DNA from: Methanothrix sp.
Lineage (GTDB): Archaea; Halobacteriota; Methanosarcinia; Methanotrichales; Methanotrichaceae
Assembly: GCA_028688175.1 (NCBI GenBank)
Contig: JAQTYS010000042.1
Coordinates: 6,641-14,277 of the forward strand
Direction: 5' to 3'
DNA: 7,637 nt
Made by a program: the position numbers and the translations under genes. Of this stretch, positions 1 through 4,901 are shown in pieces; within the stretch, counting starts at the first letter, position 1, and each line of letters begins with the position of its first letter. Under the pieces are notes generated by a model, which was not told the origin of the DNA, did no database searches, and saw nothing but the letters and a program-made list of their open reading frames with translations.

Positions 1-32
1 ATAAAAAATGGATTGCTGATCTTCTAGCAATC
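1..32 (-). terminator. Intrinsic-type terminator of the secreted protein gene
   Basis: Positions 11-17 (GATTGCT) and 26-32 (AGCAATC) form a perfect 7-bp inverted repeat around an 8-nt loop. Read on the minus strand, the hairpin is followed at once by a run of six T (complement of the A run at 3-8). The stop codon (24-26) lies at the loop edge and the last two codons lie in the stem, so the terminator is built into the end of the gene. T-tracts alone can terminate archaeal transcription; the hairpin may add efficiency or protect the 3' end. Confidence 0.65.
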
Positions 33-893
33 TATGCCGTCACAGACAGCGCGATCTTTTTCAGGCACGGGATTCTCATGGAACTTAATGGTCTTCTCTG
101 CCTCGAATGTTCCTGAGAACATCTCGTGGGCTTTGATATCCTTGTAGAATATCTTGTGCATGGAAGCATCCGTTCCCCATGTGCCGTTGAAGGTATTCTT
201 GGTCTCAAGGCCAATCAAGTGAGCCGGATTATTGCCCATGAGGGCGGAGACCCGCGCGGTGTCCCTTCCCGCATCCTTGAGCTCCTTGATGAGCTGCTCA
301 GGAGTTATGGTATGCGTGCTCTGTGCCATGTACTGGGCATATTCCTGTGGATAGTACAATGCCAGAAGCTGCAAGTAGTCCTGGCTGGCAGGCATTGGGG
401 GCTCCTGTGGATTGTAGGGCGTGGTTGAGACAAAGAACGTTTTTTGATCCTTTTCCATCTCATAGACAGCGAAATTCTCCTGGACCTTGGCACCTATGCC
501 GCCATAAAACTCCTTGGAATGCAGGAACTGAGAGCCCATAAGAGGCGTGTCCTTGCTGGCATAAGTGAGCTTGGTGGCATCGTATAAATTGAGCTGAGAC
601 TCGTTTCCGCCATTTGCTGAAGAGATATTTCTCCGCAGCTTATCGGAATTCTGCGAATAAGCATTTTCCTGATCAAGCTCAAAGTCGCCGTCACCGGCCA
701 TGTTGTTGTAATACTCCAGAGCGATCTTCTTATCGACTATTGAGGTACTCATATCGATAATGCCGCTTCCGGATATCTTCTGCGCTTCACAAAACTGTTC
801 GTACTGCACTGGAGGCACCAATGGTGGATTCGCCAATGCGCTGCAACAGCATAGCATTAAAATCGAAGCTACCGCTATTACTACTCCCTTCAT
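24..893 (-). CDS. Secreted protein of unknown function, Methanothrix-type
   Basis: A 289-residue protein with a Sec signal peptide: Lys2, a hydrophobic core at residues 4-17 containing three consecutive cysteines (15-17), and a likely cleavage after Ala-Leu-Ala (19-21). The mature part is hydrophilic, has no further membrane segment, and contains three N-glycosylation sequons (Asn89-Ile-Ser, Asn97-Glu-Ser, Asn236-Gly-Thr), fitting an extracellular archaeal protein. Its only mature cysteines are Cys35 near the new N-terminus and Cys284 and Cys289 at the extreme C-terminus, so a disulfide joining the two ends is possible. Aromatic and polar blocks such as HSKEFYGGIG (125-134) and FNGTWGTDASMHKIFYKDIK (235-254) match, from memory, a multi-copy family in Methanothrix; I know no function for it. 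The ATG is supported by a well-placed Shine-Dalgarno site and a TATA box upstream. Cleavage at the cysteine triplet, giving a lipoprotein, is an alternative, but no clear lipobox is seen. The gene appears monocistronic. Confidence 0.85.
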   Translation of the reverse strand: MKGVVIAVASILMLCCCSALANPPLVPPVQYEQFCEAQKISGSGIIDMSTSIVDKKIALEYYNNMAGDGDFELDQENAYSQNSDKLRRNISSANGGNESQLNLYDATKLTYASKDTPLMGSQFLHSKEFYGGIGAKVQENFAVYEMEKDQKTFFVSTTPYNPQEPPMPASQDYLQLLALYYPQEYAQYMAQSTHTITPEQLIKELKDAGRDTARVSALMGNNPAHLIGLETKNTFNGTWGTDASMHKIFYKDIKAHEMFSGTFEAEKTIKFHENPVPEKDRAVCDGIDC

Positions 894-899
894 ACTAAT

Positions 900-906
900 T
901 CACCCC
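900..906 (-). promoter_or_regulatory. Shine-Dalgarno site for the secreted protein gene
   Basis: Minus-strand GGGGTGA lies 6 nt before the ATG at 893-891 and resembles the core of the archaeal consensus GGAGGTGA. It fixes the start and argues against the upstream extension of this region as coding. Confidence 0.7.
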
Positions 907-924
907 TATACTCTATTGAGTATA
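907..924. promoter_or_regulatory. Perfect palindrome at the predicted transcription start
   Basis: TATACTC (907-913) and GAGTATA (918-924) are exact reverse complements separated by TATT. The site lies between the TATA box and the Shine-Dalgarno sequence of the minus-strand secreted protein gene, where RNA polymerase should start. It could be an operator for a dimeric repressor or a hairpin at the mRNA 5' end. Symmetry and position are seen directly; the function is inferred. Confidence 0.45.
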
Positions 925-945
925 CGAAGAATTCATCTTGAAGGG

Positions 946-952
946 ATATAAA
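946..952 (-). promoter_or_regulatory. TATA box for the secreted protein gene
   Basis: Minus-strand TTTATAT lies 52 nt before the start codon. Archaeal transcription usually begins about 25 bp after the box centre, here near 924, leaving a leader of about 30 nt that contains the Shine-Dalgarno site. The spacing is coherent, but no purine-rich BRE is obvious and the region is AT-rich, so chance matches are possible. Confidence 0.45.
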
Positions 953-953
953 C

Positions 954-1323
954 ATATCGAAAGAAATTATCATATGGATATTCAAGAGAATGATGGTAGT
1001 GATAATAGTAAGAATGGTATCTAAAATGAAACCAAACTCTGTAAAAATAATGCCAATTGTTTCAGATTCTAACAAGAAAGAACTAAAAACATATTTGCAA
1101 AATAATTTTGACGTTTATTCGCGAAGCTATCAGGATTGAGGACAATAATAGTATTAGGAAATTAAGTTTTCAAATAAATGATATAAAATTATAATTGATA
1201 ATTGATCACAGATTTTGCAGGTATTTTTCCCAGCGAAACTAATCAACACGATGCGATAAAAAGGCTGATAAAGAACATAATTCGCTCAAATAATATCTAT
1301 CATTTTTTAAAAAGATTATTACC
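954..1323. other. AT-rich divergent intergenic region, no convincing gene
   Basis: This stretch separates two divergent secreted-protein genes and is much richer in A and T than the genes to its right. It contains a 49-codon open frame (ATG 990, stop 1137-1139) with a lysine-rich, weakly protein-like product but no good ribosome site, and a frame open from 1202 that runs into the GTG-started gene at 1379. An AATTGAT tandem pair lies at 1193-1206, and a TATA-like ATATAAAA at 1181-1188. I recognise no family in any frame. Long regulatory spacer or decayed gene remains are both possible. Confidence 0.4.
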
Positions 1324-1331
1324 ATATAAAT
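1324..1331 (+). promoter_or_regulatory. Probable TATA box for the frameshifted secreted protein
   Basis: ATATAAAT centred near 1328 predicts transcription starting near 1353, giving a leader of about 26 nt before the GTG at 1379. This mirrors the geometry of the divergent gene. The surrounding AT-richness lowers the confidence. Confidence 0.4.
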
Positions 1332-1334
1332 TAA

Positions 1335-1346
1335 TTAGTATACTAA
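1335..1346. promoter_or_regulatory. 12-bp perfect palindrome in the plus-strand promoter
   Basis: TTAGTATACTAA is its own reverse complement and lies just downstream of the TATA box, before the predicted transcription start. It contains AGTATA and TATACT, the same hexamers found in the arms of the palindrome at 907-924. A shared regulator of the two divergent secreted-protein genes is possible but unproven, and short palindromes are common in AT-rich DNA. Confidence 0.3.
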
Positions 1347-1366
1347 CTAGACATATTAGTTGCAAA

Positions 1367-1372
1367 AGAGGT
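1367..1372 (+). promoter_or_regulatory. Shine-Dalgarno site selecting the GTG start at 1379
   Basis: AGAGGT lies 6 nt before GTG 1379, which opens a typical signal peptide. The frame is open upstream to 1202, but no comparable ribosome site precedes that earlier TTG, so this site decides the start. Confidence 0.6.
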
Positions 1373-1647
1373 ATTACTGTGAATAATAGACTGTCGATAT
1401 GCATTCTGCTATGCCTGGCAATACTCGGATCCGGCCAGGCGGCAGCGCAGGAAACATATGGAACGAAGGTGCAGGCAGGAGATCCAGATGTGTGGCTTTT
1501 ATTGTCTACGTTTTCATTAGTTGTAGGCGTTCTCGACATAGGTCAGCAGCTTATGCCACTATCTGCATATCCTTCAGCCGCTTCAACAGGCTTTTGGTAT
1601 ATGGATGTAGCTGGTGGTCCGGGATCTGACATGGCTGATCCAGTTTA

Positions 1648-1654
1648 TTTAAAA
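1648..1654 (+). other. In-frame UUUAAAA slippery heptamer
   Basis: The zero-frame codons here are TAT TTA AAA CCA, so T TTA AAA fits the X XXY YYZ pattern for -1 frameshifting in the correct phase. A slip at this point enters exactly the frame that carries the second repeat. Two nucleotides downstream, ATATCG (1657-1662) can pair with CGATAT (1689-1694), a weak 6-bp stem with a 26-nt loop whose 3' arm overlaps the zero-frame stop. No strong stimulatory structure is visible. One lost A from an original run of five explains the shift equally well. Confidence 0.4.
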
Positions 1655-1830
1655 CCATATCGACTCCTGCCCTTCAAACGGAAACAAACGATATAAGAAT
1701 TACAGCTAATGCTGGTTTTCAGGCAGGTTCAAGGGTATCGCTCAACGATCCTGATGCAGGCAAGCCATTATCAACAATAGGGTTCAAGGCGGTTACCCCT
1801 CATGTTGCATTCCACTATATCCAGGCTGCC

Positions 1831-1848
1831 TCGAAAAAGCTATACATA
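1831..1848 (+). promoter_or_regulatory. Possible promoter for a leaderless thioredoxin-domain mRNA
   Basis: A purine-rich stretch (1831-1840, BRE-like) is followed by TATACATA (1841-1848). Its centre is about 27 nt before ATG 1872, so transcription would begin at or next to the start codon. The gene has no Shine-Dalgarno site, which fits leaderless initiation. Translational coupling to the preceding frameshifted gene is the alternative. Confidence 0.3.
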
Positions 1849-1871
1849 GAATCATCTATTATAAGATAGCC

Positions 1872-3974
1872 ATGACAGAAAATCCTCATCCTTTGCAGGA
1901 AGAATCCGCTTTATTCCCCAAATCAAACCGTCTCCTCTCCGAGAAAAGCCCCTACCTCCTCCAGCACGCCCACAATCCCGTCCACTGGTACCCCTGGAGC
2001 GAAGAAGCCTTCCAGGCCGCTGCCAGGGAGGACAAGCCCATCTTCCTATCCGTGGGCTATTCCACCTGTCACTGGTGCCATGTCATGGCCCACGAGTCGT
2101 TTGAAGATCCTGTTGTTGCCGACCTCATGAATCAGGCTTTCATCTGCATAAAGGTGGACCGAGAGGAGCGGCCAGACATTGACCAGATCTACATGAGCGT
2201 GGCCCAGGCCATGACAGGCAGAGGCGGCTGGCCCCTTACTATTATCATGACCCCGGAGAAAAAGCCCTTCTTTGCCGCCACCTACATCCCCAAGACCGGT
2301 CGCCACGGTCAGGCAGGATTGATGGAGATAATCCCCAGGATCCAGGAGCTCTGGGACAAAAACAGAAAAGAGCTTTCCGGCTCAGCCGACAAGATTCTCG
2401 ATTATCTCCAGACGCAGAGACAGCCTTCCGCTAGAGGAGAGGACGCGAATTTGGATGCTGCATATCTTGCCCGTGGGTATGAGGCCCTGGCCTCCATCTA
2501 CGACCCTCAAAACGGAGGGTTCGGCACTGCACCCAAGTTTCCCTCGCCGCATAACCTCTTCTTCCTGCTGCGCTACTGGCATCGGACCGGAGACGAACAA
2601 GCTCTGCAAATGGTCGAGGAGACGCTGCAGGCCATGCGCATGGGAGGGATCTATGATCATGTGGGATTCGGATTTCATCGATACTCCACGGATGGACAGT
2701 GGCAGGTTCCCCATTTCGAGAAGATGCTCTACGACCAGGCGCTGATGGCCATCGCTTACACCGAATGCTTCCAGGCTACAAGAAAAGAGGAATACGCCAC
2801 TGTAGCATGCGAAATCCTGGATTATGTACTGCGGGACATGACTGACCCCCAGGGCGGCTTCTTCTCAGCAGAAGACGCGGACAGCGAGGGAGAGGAGGGC
2901 AAATTCTATCTCTGGACGGCAGAGGGACTTAAAGAGACGCTGGATAACGAGGAATTCAAACTACTGATCAGGCTCTTCGATGTGCATGAAAGCGGAAACT
3001 TCGAGAGAGAAGGAAACATCCTGCGCCTGAGATCTTCCATCAAGGATGGCGCATTTGTTCTGAAAATAAGTGAGCCGGATCTCTATGAACGGCTGGAGTT
3101 GATCAGATCTAAGCTGTTTCTTGCCAGGGAGAAGAGAGTTCATCCCTTTAAAGACGATAAGATTCTCACCGATTGGAATGGACTCATGATCGCAGCCCTG
3201 GCAAAAGCTGCCCAGGCCCTGCCTGGACCAAAAGGTGCAGAGTATGAGAGAGCGACAATCAAGGCTGCCGATTTTATCCTGAAAGAGACACGAACTGCTG
3301 ATGGCAGACTGCTGCACCGCTACCGGGGAGAAGCAGGCATTGCCGCCAACCTGGACGATTATGCTTTCCTGATCTGGGGATTGCTCGATCTCTACGAGAC
3401 CGTCTTTGATACCAAGTACCTGAAAGCAGCTTTGCAGCTAAACCAAATCATGATGCAGCATTTCTGGGATAAGGATCAGGGCGGACTATTCTTTTCCGCT
3501 GATGATGCAGAGGATCTTCTGCTGCGCAGAAAAGAGTATTATGATGGAGCAATTCCCTCAGGAAATTCCATTGCCATGCATAACCTTCTGCGGCTCATGC
3601 ACCTCACCGGACAGACCGAGCTGGAAGAGAAGGCCTGGGATTTGGCACGCGATAACGCCCGAACATCAGGCCAGAGCTTAGGCCAAAGCATGCTGCTTTG
3701 CTCTCTGGACTATGCCCTGGGGCCGACATCTGAAATAGCTCTGCTGGGAAGTAAACAGGACGCAGTAATTATAAAGATGTTAGAGGCCATGAGAACTCGC
3801 TTTCTGCCCAACAAATCCACAATACTGGTATGCGGAAAAGAGATCAGAGAGATTGCACCGTTCACCAGGAATTTGCCGCCGGAGGAAGAAACGATTGCTG
3901 CCTATGTCTGCACTGATCATGTTTGCAGTCTTCCCACAGCCAGCCCAAATGAGATGATGAAGCAATTCGCGTAA
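1872..3974 (+). CDS. Thioredoxin-domain protein, YyaL/SSP411 family (DUF255)
   Basis: A complete 700-residue member of COG1331, the family of bacterial YyaL and animal spermatogenesis-associated protein 20. The N-terminal thioredoxin-like domain (about 16-180) opens with the hallmark KSPYLLQHAHNPVHWYPW and carries the redox pair Cys66-His-Trp-Cys69 within STCHWCHVMAHESF, then VDREERPDID (95-104) and GGWPL (118-122). The rest resembles an (alpha/alpha) toroid like N-acylglucosamine 2-epimerases and six-hairpin glycosidases, with GGFGTAPKFPSPHNL (215-229), VPHFEKMLYDQA (279-290), SAEDADSEGEEGKFYLW (332-348), DDKILTDWNGLM (428-439) and NLDDYAF (493-499). The C-terminal Cys680-x4-Cys685 is the spacing usual near the end of this family. 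There is no signal peptide, so it is probably cytoplasmic. The catalysed reaction is not established; a thiol-redox or sugar-related role is only inferred from fold. No internal ATG before residue 72 would keep the N-terminal motif, so ATG 1872 is secure. No lesion is seen. Confidence 0.95.
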   Translation: MTENPHPLQEESALFPKSNRLLSEKSPYLLQHAHNPVHWYPWSEEAFQAAAREDKPIFLSVGYSTCHWCHVMAHESFEDPVVADLMNQAFICIKVDREERPDIDQIYMSVAQAMTGRGGWPLTIIMTPEKKPFFAATYIPKTGRHGQAGLMEIIPRIQELWDKNRKELSGSADKILDYLQTQRQPSARGEDANLDAAYLARGYEALASIYDPQNGGFGTAPKFPSPHNLFFLLRYWHRTGDEQALQMVEETLQAMRMGGIYDHVGFGFHRYSTDGQWQVPHFEKMLYDQALMAIAYTECFQATRKEEYATVACEILDYVLRDMTDPQGGFFSAEDADSEGEEGKFYLWTAEGLKETLDNEEFKLLIRLFDVHESGNFEREGNILRLRSSIKDGAFVLKISEPDLYERLELIRSKLFLAREKRVHPFKDDKILTDWNGLMIAALAKAAQALPGPKGAEYERATIKAADFILKETRTADGRLLHRYRGEAGIAANLDDYAFLIWGLLDLYETVFDTKYLKAALQLNQIMMQHFWDKDQGGLFFSADDAEDLLLRRKEYYDGAIPSGNSIAMHNLLRLMHLTGQTELEEKAWDLARDNARTSGQSLGQSMLLCSLDYALGPTSEIALLGSKQDAVIIKMLEAMRTRFLPNKSTILVCGKEIREIAPFTRNLPPEEETIAAYVCTDHVCSLPTASPNEMMKQFA

Positions 3975-4153
3975 TATCTATCCATCAAGACGGAAACATA
4001 ACGATCTTTAACGAGATTGCAATTGCAGCAGATAGCGAAATGCCAGGCGGCTTCGAACCGAAGGTCGATAACGATAAATACTACCAGCTAGGTGTTTAAC
4101 TCCAGAGGAGATCCAAATTTCTGAGAATGAAATGGCATCCGATTCTGAAGCGC

Positions 4154-4197
4154 ACCGTAGTCTAAGCAAATACCGTAGGGTATCCTACGCAAAAAAA
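4154..4197 (+). promoter_or_regulatory. Hairpin with paired ACCGTAG repeats upstream of the operon
   Basis: CGTAGG (4174-4179) and CCTACG (4184-4189) form a perfect 6-bp hairpin with loop GTAT, followed by C and seven A. ACCGTAG occurs twice, at 4154-4160 and 4172-4178, so CTACG of the 3' arm could pair with either copy, giving two alternative stems. It lies 58 nt before the operon's first start codon. It is not an intrinsic terminator on either strand: an A run follows on plus, and the T run precedes the stem on minus. A leader-RNA control element is possible. Confidence 0.35.
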
Positions 4198-4235
4198 CCA
4201 GCAGATAAGTCTATTTTCTCACGCGCAGGTCATGC

Positions 4236-4241
4236 GGTGAT
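4236..4241 (+). promoter_or_regulatory. Shine-Dalgarno site for the first operon gene
   Basis: GGTGAT lies 6 nt before ATG 4248 and matches the complement of the archaeal 16S rRNA 3' end. It supports this ATG over the in-frame Met14. Confidence 0.65.
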
Positions 4242-4247
4242 GCTTTA

Positions 4248-4901
4248 ATGAACAAACGAAGAGAGCATATTCCTAAAAAAGATATCATGTATACTTTAAA
4301 GGAAGATGACTCCCAATATATTGTAAATGAGAGTTACTTTTACAAGACACAACCGTACTATACCATCGTCAAGAACGAGAACGAAGGCATTAAAACCACA
4401 CCCAGTAGCAGCGATGTATTGGATGCCTATATTGTTCCCATATGCCTCGAGAAGGCGAAGCTGGCCGGCATCCCGGTCTGCGACTGGATAATATCCAACC
4501 AGTACGTCTCGCTTCCTGCAATAGTCTACGGTCTAAACTACTTCTCCACGCCGTCCGACCACTTCTTGATCCGCGACCTGGAAGAAGCTAAGACGGTCGT
4601 CAAGCATGTAACCAATCATGGCAGGTACCCCTTCTGCTATCAAAAGATAAATGAAACCTCTTCCGTTGCAAAATGCGTATCCATCTTCGGCAAGACCATA
4701 AATTGCTGTGAAAAGGCGAAATCGTTGGCGGATAAAATCTACGAGGTCTTCAGGTTGCCGTTAGTGGAAGTGGTGCTGGTCAAGGATGAATCCGGCTGCC
4801 GGTTATCTTCTCTGGCTCCGGTAAAATATTCGCAATTATCCAAGGATGAAACGGAAATGTTACAGGACCTTCTGGATAAAAGGGTGAGACGCTTTGAGTA
4901 A
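4248..4901 (+). CDS. Free-standing RLAN-like protein, partner of the ATP-grasp ligase
   Basis: A 217-residue protein without signal peptide or membrane segment. Its middle and C-terminal parts resemble the RLAN domain (RimK-like ATP-grasp N-terminal domain), an alpha+beta domain normally fused in front of RimK-like ligases. Similar points are an AYIVPICLEKAKLAGIPV segment (60-77), SIFGKT (145-150), a helix ending FRLPL (168-172), and a strand pair VLVKDESGCRLSSLAPV (176-192) followed by an acidic helix. Here the domain is its own gene, ending 8 nt inside the start of the ATP-grasp gene, which supports a split form of the usual fusion. It probably binds the ligase and helps recognise or position its substrate, but RLAN function is not established. 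The first 45 residues are charged and less conserved-looking. Cysteines at 66, 78, 130, 143, 153, 154 and 184 form no recognised metal motif. The RLAN call is by motif memory and needs a profile search. Confidence 0.6.
   Translation: MNKRREHIPKKDIMYTLKEDDSQYIVNESYFYKTQPYYTIVKNENEGIKTTPSSSDVLDAYIVPICLEKAKLAGIPVCDWIISNQYVSLPAIVYGLNYFSTPSDHFLIRDLEEAKTVVKHVTNHGRYPFCYQKINETSSVAKCVSIFGKTINCCEKAKSLADKIYEVFRLPLVEVVLVKDESGCRLSSLAPVKYSQLSKDETEMLQDLLDKRVRRFE
4882..4887 (+). promoter_or_regulatory. Shine-Dalgarno site selecting a TTG start
   Basis: GGGTGA lies 6 nt before TTG 4894. It sits inside the end of the preceding gene. It supports TTG as the true ATP-grasp start, giving the natural N-terminus SKLGIFVNR, a first beta-strand typical of RimK-like proteins; the next in-frame Met is residue 32, which would remove that strand. 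Confidence 0.65.

Larger units (their letters stand above)
1379..1869 (+). pseudogene. Secreted repeat protein split by a -1 frameshift
   Basis: From GTG 1379 the frame gives a signal peptide (hydrophobic core about residues 5-17, likely cleavage after Ala-Ala-Ala near residue 23) and continues to a stop at 1694-1696 (105 residues). Coding then continues in the -1 frame to a stop at 1867-1869. Joined at the TTTAAAA of 1648-1654, the product is 163 residues. Proof that both frames belong together is an internal repeat: residues 28-45 (GTKVQAGDPD...LSTF) match residues 117-134 (GSRVSLNDPD...LSTI), with 8 of 18 identical, one copy on each side of the shift. Between them, residues 76-87 (Asp76 to Asp87) resemble a degenerate 12-residue EF-hand/dockerin-like calcium loop, followed by DPVYL and, after the shift, NDIRIT. 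From memory, this pattern occurs in larger secreted Methanothrix proteins. The gene could be a recent pseudogene, a sequencing error, or a true programmed frameshift. The next gene starts 2 nt after its second stop. Confidence 0.6.
3953..4248 (+). pseudogene. Coding-like remnant in two frames, no start codon
   Basis: Just past the thioredoxin-domain gene, and overlapping its last codons in another frame, an open frame runs from 3953 to a stop at 4097-4099. It reads like protein (for example ISIHQDGNITIFNEIAIAAD, then VDNDKYYQLGV) but has no usable start. A -1 shift at the T run before that stop leads into LTPEEIQISENEMASDSEA and on to a stop at 4246-4248. The final stop overlaps the next gene's start as TAATG. 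Within the second frame, ATG 4132 would give a 38-residue basic peptide, though its own ribosome site is poor (GAGGAGAT at 4105-4112 is 19 nt away). I recognise no family. It may be a 5'-truncated, frameshifted gene remnant, a leader peptide, or chance. The hairpin inside it favours a 5'-untranslated role for the second half. Confidence 0.3.

Noticed and set aside
890..1075. Minus-strand open frame with hydrophobic, isoleucine-rich product
   Set aside because: It overlaps the promoter and the start of the secreted protein in another frame. The hydrophobicity follows from AT-rich DNA, and there is no separate ribosome site.
990..1139. 49-codon open frame from ATG 990, with an inner ATG at 1026
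   Set aside because: It reads weakly like protein, but has no good Shine-Dalgarno site and no recognisable family. Kept only as a note in the intergenic entry.
1193..1206. AATTGAT tandem duplication as an attachment site or transposon footprint
   Set aside because: Two copies of a 7-mer in AT-rich DNA are expected by chance, and there are no transposase or inverted ends nearby.
1202..1378. N-terminal extension of the frameshifted secreted protein to TTG 1202
   Set aside because: GTG 1379 has a well-spaced AGAGGT and begins a signal peptide; an extension of 59 residues would bury that signal. Decayed coding sequence here cannot be excluded.
3953..4099. C-terminal extension of the thioredoxin-domain protein by frameshift
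   Set aside because: The protein already ends normally for its family shortly after the conserved Cys-x4-Cys, so no extension is needed.
4174..4197. Hairpin followed by seven A as a terminator
   Set aside because: On the plus strand an A run, not a T run, follows the stem; on the minus strand the T run comes before the stem. Listed as a possible leader structure instead.
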